From positions 1 through 13,036 of the forward strand of contig DBXL01000221.1 in assembly GCA_002309275.1 (NCBI GenBank): a stretch of 13,036 nt of DNA, in the 5' to 3' direction. Origin of the DNA: Ruminococcaceae bacterium UBA1213. Lineage in GTDB: Bacteria > Bacillota > Clostridia > Oscillospirales > Acutalibacteraceae. The notes below the pieces were generated by a model. That model was not told the origin of the DNA. It saw only the letters and a list, made by a program, of their open reading frames with translations, and ran no database searches. Shown here in pieces: positions 5,209 to 12,611 of this stretch (position 1 is its first letter; each line of letters opens with the position of its first letter). The translations under genes and the position numbers were made by a program.

Positions 5209-7353
5209 ATGTCGAAACTTGTTATAGTGGAGTCGCCTGCAAAGGCAAAGACAATTAAAAAATATCTTGGTTCAGGATATGAAGTAGTTGCTTCAATGGG
5301 ACATATAAGGGACTTGAACCCTAACAGGTTAAGTGTTGATATAAAAAAGAAATTTGCACCGAAGTATGAGATAATCAAGGGCAAGGAAAAGCTTGCAGAT
5401 GAGCTTGTAAGGCTTGCCCAAAAAAGTGACTTTGTATATCTTGCAACGGACCCTGACCGTGAGGGAGAGGCAATATCATGGCATCTGGCATATCTTTTGG
5501 GGCTTGACCTGAACGATACAAACAGAGTTACTTTTAATGAAATTACTAAAACAGGTGTCAGTACGGGTATGAAAAATCCCAGAAAAATAGATATAGACCT
5601 TGTGAACGCACAGCAGGCAAGACGTATTTTAGACAGACTTGTGGGATATAAATTAAGTCCGTTTCTGTCGAAGAAAATCAGAAAGGGCTTGTCGGCAGGT
5701 CGTGTACAGTCAGTTGCAGTGAGGATTGTCGTTGACCGTGAAGAGAAAATAAAAGCATTCAAGCCCGAAGAATACTGGAGCATTGATGCCAAGTTGATTC
5801 CGAAAGGAAGCAGGAAAACTTTTGCAGCGGCATTTCATGGAAATGCAGACGGCAAAATAAAGATTTCCAATAAAGAGCAGGCAGAAAAAATTCTTGAAGA
5901 GATGAAAGACGCACAGCCTTTTGTGGAGAAAGTAAAGCATGGTACAAGAAAACGTCAGCCTGCACCGCCGTTTATTACATCGACTTTGCAACAGGAAGCT
6001 TCCAGAAAGCTTGGTTTTCAGTCGAAGAGAACGATGAAAATTGCACAGGAACTCTATGAAGGCATTGATATTCAAGGTATGGGTGCAGTTGGTCTTATCA
6101 CCTACATGAGAACGGACTCTCTGCGATTGTCGGAAGATGCACTTGATGCGGCAGAGGATTATATTAAAAACACATGGGGTGTGAAATACTTGCCGTCAGG
6201 CGGGCACAGGCATTTCAAGTCCCGCTCGAATGCACAAGACGGACATGAAGCAATCAGACCTACAACCGTCACTCTCACACCTGACAGCATTAAAACAAGT
6301 TTGTCTAATGACCAGTATAAATTGTATAAGCTGATATGGGAAAGATTTATTGCTTGTCAGATGGCGGAGTGCATACAGAAAACCACTCAGGCAGATATAA
6401 ATGTCAACGGCTATATATTCAAGGCATCAGGCTATGTAGTGGACTTTGACGGCTATACAGTGCTTTATATTGAAAGTACAGATAACGGTGATGAAGAAAA
6501 AGAGAGTGAATTGCCGGAACTCACAAAGGATATGCCCGTGAGAGTAAAGGAAATGCAGCCCAATCAGCATTTCACACAGCCCCCTGCACGTTATACAGAG
6601 GCTTCATTGATAAAGGCTATGGAAGAATACGGTATAGGCAGACCGTCAACCTATGCAGCAACTATCTCTACAATCACTTCAAGAGAATATGTCAAACGTC
6701 AGAATAAAACGCTCTATCCCACAGAACTTGGTGAAGTAACGACTAAACTCATGGAGGAGAGATTCCCGAAAATAGTGAATGTAAAATTCACGGCACAAAT
6801 GGAACAAAAACTTGATACCGTTGAGGAAGGCGAATGCGGCTGGGTACAGCTTTTGACGGATTTTTATACAGATTTTGACCAGACTCTCAAACAGGCTAAA
6901 GAAGATATGAAAGATGTCAAAATAGAGCTGGAAGAAGATAAAACGGACCTTGTATGCGACAAATGCGGCAAGCCGATGGTAGTAAAATTCGGCAGATACG
7001 GCAAATTTATAGCTTGTTCAGGCTTTCCCGACTGCAAGAATATCGTGAAAGTCATAGATATATTAAAAGATGTAAGCTGTCCGAAATGCAGCGGTTCCGT
7101 GATTGTCAGAAAGACGAAAAAGGGCAGGTTATTTTATGGCTGTTCCAACTATCCGAACTGCGATTTTATCTCATGGTATCAGCCGACAAATGAAAAGTGT
7201 CCCCAGTGTAGCGGAGTGCTTTTCAAGAAAAGGGGCAAGAAACCCGTTTTATTCTGCACAGCAGAGGGCTGCGGCTATTCCATAGAGGATAATTCAGAAG
7301 AAACAGAGATTATACAGACAGCCGTGTCACAGACAACATCTACAGAAGAATAA
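5209..7353 (+). CDS. topA: DNA topoisomerase I (type IA)
   Basis: This enzyme relaxes negative supercoils by a transient single-strand break. The 714-residue product opens with the TOPRIM domain (SKLVIVESPAKAKTIKKYLG, Glu9). The acidic metal motif is DPDREGEA with Asp81/Asp83/Glu85. The DNA-gate region includes GLSAGRVQSVAV (160-171), and the catalytic tyrosine lies in GLITYMRTDS (Tyr299, Arg301). HEAIRPT follows. The C-terminus has three zinc fingers beginning at Cys583, Cys624 and Cys664 (CDKC, CPKC and CPQC with paired downstream cysteines), then an acidic Thr/Glu-rich tail. ATG at 5209 is used because GGAGG (5198-5202) is six bases upstream. A TTG at 5194 lies before that site. Length and domain order are normal for Firmicutes TopA. 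It is the last gene of the kinase-methyltransferase-dprA-topA run and ends at a bidirectional terminator. Confidence 0.97.
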   Translation: MSKLVIVESPAKAKTIKKYLGSGYEVVASMGHIRDLNPNRLSVDIKKKFAPKYEIIKGKEKLADELVRLAQKSDFVYLATDPDREGEAISWHLAYLLGLDLNDTNRVTFNEITKTGVSTGMKNPRKIDIDLVNAQQARRILDRLVGYKLSPFLSKKIRKGLSAGRVQSVAVRIVVDREEKIKAFKPEEYWSIDAKLIPKGSRKTFAAAFHGNADGKIKISNKEQAEKILEEMKDAQPFVEKVKHGTRKRQPAPPFITSTLQQEASRKLGFQSKRTMKIAQELYEGIDIQGMGAVGLITYMRTDSLRLSEDALDAAEDYIKNTWGVKYLPSGGHRHFKSRSNAQDGHEAIRPTTVTLTPDSIKTSLSNDQYKLYKLIWERFIACQMAECIQKTTQADINVNGYIFKASGYVVDFDGYTVLYIESTDNGDEEKESELPELTKDMPVRVKEMQPNQHFTQPPARYTEASLIKAMEEYGIGRPSTYAATISTITSREYVKRQNKTLYPTELGEVTTKLMEERFPKIVNVKFTAQMEQKLDTVEEGECGWVQLLTDFYTDFDQTLKQAKEDMKDVKIELEEDKTDLVCDKCGKPMVVKFGRYGKFIACSGFPDCKNIVKVIDILKDVSCPKCSGSVIVRKTKKGRLFYGCSNYPNCDFISWYQPTNEKCPQCSGVLFKKRGKKPVLFCTAEGCGYSIEDNSEETEIIQTAVSQTTSTEE

Positions 7354-7356
7354 ACC

Positions 7357-7400
7357 AAAAAGACCGCTTATTGATTTTCAAGTCAACAAGCGGTCTTTTT
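7357..7400. terminator. Bidirectional terminator between topA and asnB
   Basis: A perfect 13-bp stem pairs 7357-7369 (AAAAAGACCGCTT) with 7388-7400 (AAGCGGTCTTTTT) around an 18-base loop. It starts four bases after the topA stop. The A run on one side and T run on the other make it usable in both directions, so it can also stop asnB transcripts coming from the right. Confidence 0.9.
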
Positions 7401-7410
7401 AAAATACGGG

Positions 7411-7480
7411 TGCAGGGAGCTTGCTCCCTGCCGAGGTCAAGGGCGAGCAGCCCTTGTGGGGTTTGGGGCAAAGCCCCAAC
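7411..7480. repeat. GC-rich intergenic element of three consecutive palindromes
   Basis: Three compact hairpins lie head to tail: 7412-7420/7423-7431 (GCAGGGAGC-TT-GCTCCCTGC), 7438-7444/7450-7456 (CAAGGGC-gagca-GCCCTTG) and 7463-7469/7473-7479 (TTGGGGC-AAA-GCCCCAA). The block is far richer in G+C than anything around it and sits between the topA/asnB terminator and the asnB stop. It looks like a REP/BIME- or MITE-like dispersed repeat. Whether it is repeated in the genome cannot be seen from one window. No clear target-site duplication was found. Confidence 0.7.
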
Positions 7481-7483
7481 ATA

Positions 7484-9367
7484 TCATAATTCATTTGACG
7501 GCGAAGTTACACCATCAGGGCGTTTAATATCTTTATCGCCAAAGTATATATCATACCATACAAGAAATACATAGATAGTCCAGACTTTACGGCTGTTATC
7601 CTCTTTGCCGTTGAAATGGTCATCAAGGTATGAAACAATGAGGTCTGTATTGAAGAATTTCTCTGCTGTTTCGGAAGTGAACATTTCTTTCACTTTATTA
7701 TAGTAATTTTCATCTTTGAGCCATACTCTTGTCGGCACGGGGAAACCAAGTTTTTCTTTTTGTGCAGTGGCTTTCGGCAGATGTCTTAAAGCAGCCTGAC
7801 GCATGGCATATTTAGTAGTGCCTTTTGCGATTCTGTATTTTGTGGGAATAGTTCTTGCCACTTTCCATACTTCTTTGTCAAGGAACGGCACACGCAATTC
7901 AAGAGAATTTGCCATGCTCATTCTGTCGGCTTTTAAAAGAATATCGCCTATCATCCACAAATTGATGTCGAGATACTGCATTTTAGTCACTTCATCATAG
8001 TCTTTCACACGGTCATAGAATTTTTTGCATAAATCCTGCGGGCGTGTCACAATGGAGTTATCTTTTAAAATCTGTTTTTTCTCTGTATCGTCATACATGA
8101 AAGCGTTTCCGATAAATTTATCTTCTGTTTTCCTTGCCCCACGAAGAATATAACCTCTGCCCTTGACATGAGGCATTTTTTTAGCCCATTTTGCAAGTGC
8201 ATAACGCATTTTCTGAGGGATAACAGTCTGATAAAATTTGAATACATGGGGTTCATTATAGACAGTATAACCGCCGAACAGTTCATCAGCCCCTTCGCCG
8301 GACAGAACGACTTTTACAAACTGGCTTGCCAGATTGCAGACAAAGTAAAGTGCAATGCATGACGGGTCGGCTAAGGGCTGGTCCATGTGATACTGCACCT
8401 TCGGCACGGCTGACCAGAATTCTTCCGAGCCGATAAGATGAGTATGATGATCTACGCCTATTTCTTTGGAGAGGTTTTCCGCCCAGCTTATCTCATTGTA
8501 TTTTTTGCCGAAGTCAAAACCGACTGTAAAAGTTTTCTGGTCTGCAAAATAGGTTGAAACATAGCTTGAATCAACACCGCTTGAAAGAAAACAGCCTACT
8601 TCAACATCACTTATTTTATGGGCATTGACAGAGTTTTCAAAAGCTTTTTCGATATTGTCAATGGCATCATTGATTTTCAGCTTTTTATCAGGCTCAAAAG
8701 TTGCCTCAAAATAACGTGTAGTTTTGACTTTGCCGTCTTTGTACCACATATAGTGTCCGGGAAGCAGGCAATATATGCCTTCAAAGAACGTTTCAGGCGG
8801 TACGACATACTGAAATGAAAGGTAATTATCAAGAGCTTTGTAATTGAATTTCTTTTTGTATTTGGGAAATTCAAGAATACTCTTTATTTCAGAGGCATAG
8901 ACAAGCTGATTGTCAATTACAGCATAGTGCATAGGCTTGATTCCAAAGAAATCCCTTGCAATAAATACAGACCTGTCAGTTTTATTGTAGATGGCAAAGC
9001 CAAACATTCCACGCAGTTTGTTAAGGAGTTTTTCGCCCCATTCTTCAAATCCGTGTATCAATACTTCGGAATCCGTTTGGGTACGGAATTTATGTCCGAG
9101 TACGATAAGCTGTTCACGCAGGTCTTTATAATTATAAATTTCGCCGTTGAACGTCAGGACAAGATTTTCATCTTCATTGTAAATGGGCTGACTGCCGTTG
9201 TCGAGGTCGATAATGCTCAGACGTCTGAAACCCATAGAAATATAATTGTCCTTGTCTTTATAATAGCCGAAGCTGTCAGGACCTCTGTGAGTGATAACGT
9301 CTGTCATGTTTTCAAGGACTTTATCCCTGTCACTGACTTCACCGGTAAATCCACATAATCCGCACAT
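7484..9367 (-). CDS. asnB: Asparagine synthetase (glutamine-hydrolysing)
   Basis: AsnB makes asparagine from aspartate, ATP and glutamine. The 627-residue product starts MCGLCGF, giving the Cys2 nucleophile after Met removal. The class II glutaminase domain (about 2-210) has HRGPDS (27-32), GFRRLSIIDL (46-55), NGEIYNY (74-80) and a DSEV segment (99-102). The synthetase domain (about 230-590) has the ATP pyrophosphatase loop CFLSSGVDSSYV (259-270) and SGEGADELFGGY (356-367). The start at 9367 is required for Cys2 and has GGAG (9377-9380 on the plus strand) nine bases upstream. The frame stays open up to 9517, but those codons cover the promoter. The last 15 or so residues (KRPDGVTSPSNEL region) run past the typical end of the domain and abut the GC-rich palindrome block. 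The gene is monocistronic and divergent from the ligase-like gene. Confidence 0.96.
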   Translation of the reverse strand: MCGLCGFTGEVSDRDKVLENMTDVITHRGPDSFGYYKDKDNYISMGFRRLSIIDLDNGSQPIYNEDENLVLTFNGEIYNYKDLREQLIVLGHKFRTQTDSEVLIHGFEEWGEKLLNKLRGMFGFAIYNKTDRSVFIARDFFGIKPMHYAVIDNQLVYASEIKSILEFPKYKKKFNYKALDNYLSFQYVVPPETFFEGIYCLLPGHYMWYKDGKVKTTRYFEATFEPDKKLKINDAIDNIEKAFENSVNAHKISDVEVGCFLSSGVDSSYVSTYFADQKTFTVGFDFGKKYNEISWAENLSKEIGVDHHTHLIGSEEFWSAVPKVQYHMDQPLADPSCIALYFVCNLASQFVKVVLSGEGADELFGGYTVYNEPHVFKFYQTVIPQKMRYALAKWAKKMPHVKGRGYILRGARKTEDKFIGNAFMYDDTEKKQILKDNSIVTRPQDLCKKFYDRVKDYDEVTKMQYLDINLWMIGDILLKADRMSMANSLELRVPFLDKEVWKVARTIPTKYRIAKGTTKYAMRQAALRHLPKATAQKEKLGFPVPTRVWLKDENYYNKVKEMFTSETAEKFFNTDLIVSYLDDHFNGKEDNSRKVWTIYVFLVWYDIYFGDKDIKRPDGVTSPSNEL

Positions 9368-9401
9368 ATTAAAAATCTCCTTTTTTCTTTTTTCCGAAAT
9401 C

Positions 9402-9430
9402 ATTCTATCACACAAAACGGCAATTTTCAA
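9402..9430 (-). promoter_or_regulatory. Promoter of asnB
   Basis: Read on the minus strand, TTGAAA (9430-9425) is followed by exactly 17 bases and TAGAAT (9407-9402), with TGTGA just before the -10 giving an extended -10 element. Transcription should start near 9395, leaving a short leader of about 28 bases. Confidence 0.68.
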
Positions 9431-9514
9431 TAAGAAAAATATATTTTTAAAATGTGATTTCAGAATACAGCACAAAAAATCAGATAAAAAGCGTGTCTTT
9501 TGGAAATTATTTGA

Positions 9515-9544
9515 CAATCTTTAAAAATTTGTTTTTAAAGATTG
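9515..9544. promoter_or_regulatory. Perfect 13-bp dyad overlapping the ligase promoter
   Basis: CAATCTTTAAAAA (9515-9527) and TTTTTAAAGATTG (9532-9544) are perfect inverted repeats with a TTTG spacer. The right arm includes the first bases of the -35 box of the downstream gene, which suits an operator. It has no strong G+C stem and no following gene end, so it is a poor terminator candidate. The regulator is unknown. Confidence 0.5.
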
Positions 9545-9570
9545 AATTTTATGTAAAATCATTATATACT
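9542..9570 (+). promoter_or_regulatory. Promoter of the O-antigen-ligase-like gene
   Basis: TTGAAT (9542-9547), 17 bases and TATACT (9565-9570) form a good sigma-A-type promoter. The predicted start near 9577 leaves a leader of about 20 bases that is little more than the ribosome site (GGAG, 9587-9590). Confidence 0.72.
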
Positions 9571-9597
9571 TAAATAAAAACGAAAAGGAGTGGTGTC

Positions 9598-11160
9598 ATG
9601 GAGATTTTGGGCAAACTTGGAGTAATGCTGAAAAAATTTTTCAACAGTATGGAATGTTTCAGGTTTGTATTGTTCGGAGCATTGTTTTTTGGAATCGAGA
9701 AAGTATCAAATATCACAATGGGGATCATCATGCTGTGGTCGATGTATCTCGGAGTATATAGGCTGATTATCAAAGGCGGAATCAGGCGTATCAGATACAG
9801 GAAGATTATATATTTGTTTTTAGGATTTGCACTGCTGACGGTGCTTATACATTCGGAGAGAAATCTTGCAGATAATCTGGTTATCGTGTATGTGATGGCG
9901 GTGTACTTCTTTCAGGCATACGGGCTGTACTCGGAAAAAAGCAATTCACGGTGTCAGAGGGAAATTAAAAGAATACTGCAGTTTATTGTGATTGCGACAA
10001 GTGTGATAATGATAGTCGGCTTTATAGGTCTTGCATTTTTCCCGAAAGGCATGGAATGGGAGGGAATGTACTTTGTTGTACATGAAAGCAGATTTGTGGG
10101 AATCCTGTTCAATGCCAATGTAGCAGGCTTTTACGGAGCAATGGCAGTAATTGCCTGTCACATACTCTGGAGGATTATCAGGGCAGAGAAAAAACTCTCT
10201 GTAAGGAGAAAAATATTGTATATATGCTGTATTGTGATAAATGCAATCGCCCTGTTTTTGTCGGATTCAAATGCAGCCCTGCTGTTTCTGGTGGCATACT
10301 GTTCATTTGTGATGTTCTATATACTGTTCAGGGACTTCGGCAAAAAAAGAATGCGTTGGTTTATTCTGAGAATCACTGCAACATTGCTTTCATCTGTGGT
10401 TATCATAACGTCACTTATATTTTTCAGAGTCCTCACACAGAGTCAGGTATCTCTTGCAATCACTTCCGGACAGTCGGAAGCAGAGCTTTTAACAGGAACG
10501 GTTTCAAAAGACGGCATTGTTGAACTGAAAGATGATGAGTGCAGAGAAAATATGTTTGGTCACGAGAATGCAAACATTGACAGCGGACGTTTTAAAATAT
10601 GGATACAGGCAGTGGAAATGTTCGAGAAATTCCCTCTTCTCGGCATAGGCAAGGCAAATATAGTTGACTATGGGGATTTATATGTAGGCGGATTGAAATA
10701 CAATGATTTTCATAACGGAATGATTACTCTGCTGATAAGTTATGGCATAGTGGGAATCAATTTGTTTATCGTATTCTCTCTGACGATAGCAAAGGATATT
10801 TTAAAAGCCATTTTCATGTATAAAAAAAGATGCCGTGATGATGGAAGCGTGCCTGTACTTGCGGCAGCGTTCTGCATATCGTATGTGATATACTCCATGT
10901 TTGAGCTTGCCCTGTTGGCAGATTTCTCTTACAGAGTATATATATTCTGGCTGATAATCGGATTTGCAATGAGCTATGTGCAGAAGTACAGCATACAGGC
11001 AAGTCTTGATGATACAGACCAGTCTGTAACAGACCTGCCCTCAGCAGTGGAGAATATCCGCCGGAAACGCAGACTGCGATTCCGGGAATTTTCGGCATTG
11101 CTGAAAATATACATAGAAAACAATCCGAAAGTAGAAAAGCTCCTGCATAAAAATGAATAA
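9598..11160 (+). CDS. O-antigen ligase/polymerase-like (Wzy_C) polytopic membrane protein
   Basis: This 520-residue protein has about eleven or twelve hydrophobic segments between residues 22 and 461. A long extracytoplasmic loop (about 278-372) lies between two blocks of helices, the layout of the Wzy_C/WaaL family, whose members join or polymerise undecaprenyl-linked glycans. Family-like motifs are GILFNANVAGFYGAM (168-182), SGRFKIWIQAVEMFEKFPLLGIG (329-351, with the Arg331 region) and the loop-end DFHNGMITLLISYGIVG (370-386, with His372). The tail after 465 is charged and probably cytoplasmic. The ATG has GGAG seven bases upstream. The gene has its own promoter and terminator and no glycosyltransferase neighbours in the window, so its substrate is open. 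A teichoic acid or exopolysaccharide role is more likely than lipopolysaccharide in a Gram-positive. Confidence 0.78.
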   Translation: MEILGKLGVMLKKFFNSMECFRFVLFGALFFGIEKVSNITMGIIMLWSMYLGVYRLIIKGGIRRIRYRKIIYLFLGFALLTVLIHSERNLADNLVIVYVMAVYFFQAYGLYSEKSNSRCQREIKRILQFIVIATSVIMIVGFIGLAFFPKGMEWEGMYFVVHESRFVGILFNANVAGFYGAMAVIACHILWRIIRAEKKLSVRRKILYICCIVINAIALFLSDSNAALLFLVAYCSFVMFYILFRDFGKKRMRWFILRITATLLSSVVIITSLIFFRVLTQSQVSLAITSGQSEAELLTGTVSKDGIVELKDDECRENMFGHENANIDSGRFKIWIQAVEMFEKFPLLGIGKANIVDYGDLYVGGLKYNDFHNGMITLLISYGIVGINLFIVFSLTIAKDILKAIFMYKKRCRDDGSVPVLAAAFCISYVIYSMFELALLADFSYRVYIFWLIIGFAMSYVQKYSIQASLDDTDQSVTDLPSAVENIRRKRRLRFREFSALLKIYIENNPKVEKLLHKNE

Positions 11161-11168
11161 AAAAGAAT

Positions 11169-11204
11169 GTCTGTAAGCCGTTTTGGTTTACAGACGTTTT
11201 TTTA
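11169..11204. terminator. Bidirectional terminator between the ligase-like gene and ytaF
   Basis: GTCTGTAA (11169-11176) pairs with TTACAGAC (11188-11195), and the stem continues through G-U and two C-G pairs to a 5-base loop. A T run (11197-11203) follows on the plus strand and a T-rich run follows on the minus strand (read from A-rich 11157-11168). The ytaF stop codon overlaps the plus-strand T run, so both convergent genes share this hairpin. Confidence 0.85.
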
Positions 11205-11756
11205 TATAAACAATCTTGAAATCCCCGTCAATATGAGGATAGTGCCGGAAAACATACTGAAATGTTTTTCTTTCAGATGCCGTGCGATATGTGCTGCAGC
11301 GAATTCTCCGATATACAGGGAAAGCATTTGTAAAATACCGCATATTATCGGAACGAGTATGCCATTGCTGCCAGCCATTCCGGCGGTCATTCCTACCATG
11401 AAGCAGTCTATTGACATGGCAAAGCCGATAAAACAGGCTTCTTTGCTGTCGATATTATGGGAATTGTCCCTGTCGCATTCAACAGGCTCTCTGTTGAGAA
11501 ATGCACTTGCAAGCATATATAATCCCAGACCGCTCAGCAGTGCCGCACCGATGATTCGTCCGAGCATATCGGAAATGACGTTGATAAGAACTCTTCCGAA
11601 ACATACAGCAATGCTTGTCACAGCAAAGGATATGATACACATAATCAATTTAGCTTTAAAAGGAGTTTTTATTCCCGAAAAACTGCATGATGCCCCTATG
11701 CTCAGAGCGTCAAGGCTTGCGGCAGAGCTTAACAGGAATATTTCAGTGAATCCCAC
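11202..11756 (-). CDS. ytaF: Sporulation membrane protein YtaF (MntP superfamily)
   Basis: The 184-residue product has about six hydrophobic segments. It shows the internal duplication typical of MntP/YtaF proteins: SLDALSIGAS (14-23, Asp16) near the start and SIDCFMVGMTAG (115-126, Asp117) in the second half. A short polar loop (about 89-105) separates the halves. MntP itself exports manganese. YtaF is the Firmicutes paralogue annotated as a sporulation membrane protein, with unclear substrate. GTG at 11756 is preferred as start: GGGGTG lies five bases upstream and the protein then begins directly with the first membrane helix. An in-frame ATG at 11795 has no ribosome site and lies in a hairpin loop. 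It follows the DUF1275 gene by 58 bases and probably shares its transcript. Confidence 0.85.
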   Translation of the reverse strand: MGFTEIFLLSSAASLDALSIGASCSFSGIKTPFKAKLIMCIISFAVTSIAVCFGRVLINVISDMLGRIIGAALLSGLGLYMLASAFLNREPVECDRDNSHNIDSKEACFIGFAMSIDCFMVGMTAGMAGSNGILVPIICGILQMLSLYIGEFAAAHIARHLKEKHFSMFSGTILILTGISRLFI

Positions 11757-11765
11757 GTTTTCACC

Positions 11766-11809
11766 CCGATCTGCATTTGATGTTCTCAGTATCATAATAT
11801 GCAGACCGA
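11766..11809 (-). promoter_or_regulatory. Hairpin at the DUF1275-ytaF junction covering part of the ytaF ribosome site
   Basis: On the minus strand TCGGTCTGCAT (11809-11799) pairs with ATGCAGATCGG (11776-11766), 11 bp with two G-U pairs, around a 22-base loop. It begins a few bases after the DUF1275 stop codon. Its 3' arm includes the first bases of the GGGGTG site of ytaF, so a ribosome ending on the upstream gene could open it. There is no T run after it on the minus strand, so it is not a terminator in the direction of these genes. Confidence 0.45.
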
Positions 11810-11814
11810 TTTTT

Positions 11815-12513
11815 TTAGTGAGAAGAGTTTTCCGACGGCTTTTTGAACATCAGCAAAAATACTGCCAATAATCCCACAATGCAGAATATAACAGACATTT
11901 CCCCCAATATATTTGTAATTAAGGCACTGATTACTGCACCGACAATAAAGAAAAGATTTATCATAAAATACTTGAATGCATTTTTTAAAAACTGCTTATT
12001 TTTTGTATCGGTATATTGTACAAGATTATCCGCAAAACTCCTCATATTTCCCGTACACATAGTAGTGGCACAGGTGATGCCATGAATTTTTCTGAAACTC
12101 TGCACCTGCAGGGAGCATATGAAAGAAATGGCGATATTCACTATCATGTCATAAGTTTTAAAGCCCTTTTCACCGTTTGGCATGAATGCGGATACGGCAA
12201 CTATGAGAATTTCAATTAAAATAATTATCTGCCGCCAGTGAAGATGTTTTGAATTTCCGACTTTCCTTATGTACTCCGCAACGAATACCCCAAGCACGAA
12301 TGCAAATATCGGTATGAAATATGTCAGAGCTTTCAGAAAATCCCCCTCCATAAGTTTTACTCCAAGTAAAACAATATTTCCTGTTTGAGCATTTGCAAAT
12401 ACTTTTCCTCTTGCGATATAGGTGTAAGCATCAAAATATCCGCCGACTATTGACAAAATTGCCCCTGTCAGAAATGCCTCTGACATCTGTTCTTTGATAT
12501 GGTATTTTTTCAA
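11815..12513 (-). CDS. DUF1275 (YoaK family) membrane protein
   Basis: The 232-residue product has about six or seven hydrophobic helices. The conserved blocks of the YoaK/DUF1275 family are GGYFDAYTYIARGKVFANAQ followed by TGNIVLLG (24-51), and QSFRKIHGITCATTMCTGNMR (138-158), the second half echoing the first (TGN motif twice). The biochemical function of the family is not established. The start is TTG at 12513, with a run of seven G bases (12521-12527 as C on the plus strand) seven bases upstream. The frame stays open to a GTG at 12546, but those codons overlap the -10 box and ribosome site. It has its own promoter just upstream and is followed by ytaF in the same direction. Confidence 0.88.
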   Translation of the reverse strand: MKKYHIKEQMSEAFLTGAILSIVGGYFDAYTYIARGKVFANAQTGNIVLLGVKLMEGDFLKALTYFIPIFAFVLGVFVAEYIRKVGNSKHLHWRQIIILIEILIVAVSAFMPNGEKGFKTYDMIVNIAISFICSLQVQSFRKIHGITCATTMCTGNMRSFADNLVQYTDTKNKQFLKNAFKYFMINLFFIVGAVISALITNILGEMSVIFCIVGLLAVFLLMFKKPSENSSH

Positions 12514-12536
12514 GGAAAATCCCCCCCTTACACAAA

Positions 12537-12565
12537 ATTTTATCACACAATTCTCTCCGATTCAA
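12537..12565 (-). promoter_or_regulatory. Promoter of the DUF1275-ytaF pair
   Basis: On the minus strand TTGAAT (12565-12560), a 17-base spacer and TAAAAT (12542-12537) form a good sigma-A-type promoter, again with TGTGA before the -10. It lies directly after the spoVT terminator, so the pair is probably expressed apart from spoVT. The TTGTGTGATA stretch at the -10 resembles the one before asnB. Confidence 0.68.
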
Positions 12566-12566
12566 C

Positions 12567-12611
12567 AAAAAAATCAGCAGTCAGCAAATAAATTGCTCAT
12601 TGCTAACTGCT
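12567..12611 (-). terminator. Terminator of spoVT, partly made from the heptamer repeat
   Basis: On the minus strand AGCAGT (12611-12606) pairs with ACTGCT (12581-12576), and an inner AGCAA pairs with TTGCT. The outer stem is followed by GATTTTTTTG. The 5' arm lies within the heptamer array. Position about 15 bases after the spoVT stop fits a terminator, though the stem is interrupted. Confidence 0.6.

Noticed and set aside
5082..5792. A 236-codon open frame on the minus strand within dprA/topA.
   Set aside because: It is antisense to well-conserved DprA and TopA sequence, crosses the boundary of the two genes, and has no promoter or recognisable domain.
7371..7574. A 67-codon plus-strand frame through the GC-rich palindromes.
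   Set aside because: It starts in the topA terminator loop, runs through hairpin repeats and into the asnB antisense strand, and has no ribosome site.
9511..9539. TTGACA at 9511-9516 as an alternative promoter for the ligase-like gene.
   Set aside because: The 17-base spacing leads to TTTAAA, a weak -10, and the 9542-9570 promoter is better in both spacing and boxes.
11766..11820. Plus-strand reading of the DUF1275-ytaF hairpin as a rho-independent terminator, because a T run follows it on that strand.
   Set aside because: No plus-strand gene reads into it, since the ligase-like gene already ends at 11169-11204. It is more sensibly read on the minus strand as a junction hairpin.
11167..11871. 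A 234-codon open frame on the plus strand antisense to ytaF.
   Set aside because: The minus-strand frame encodes a clear YtaF with the duplicated Asp motifs and a ribosome site. The plus frame has no ribosome site, starts inside a terminator and shows no recognisable domain.
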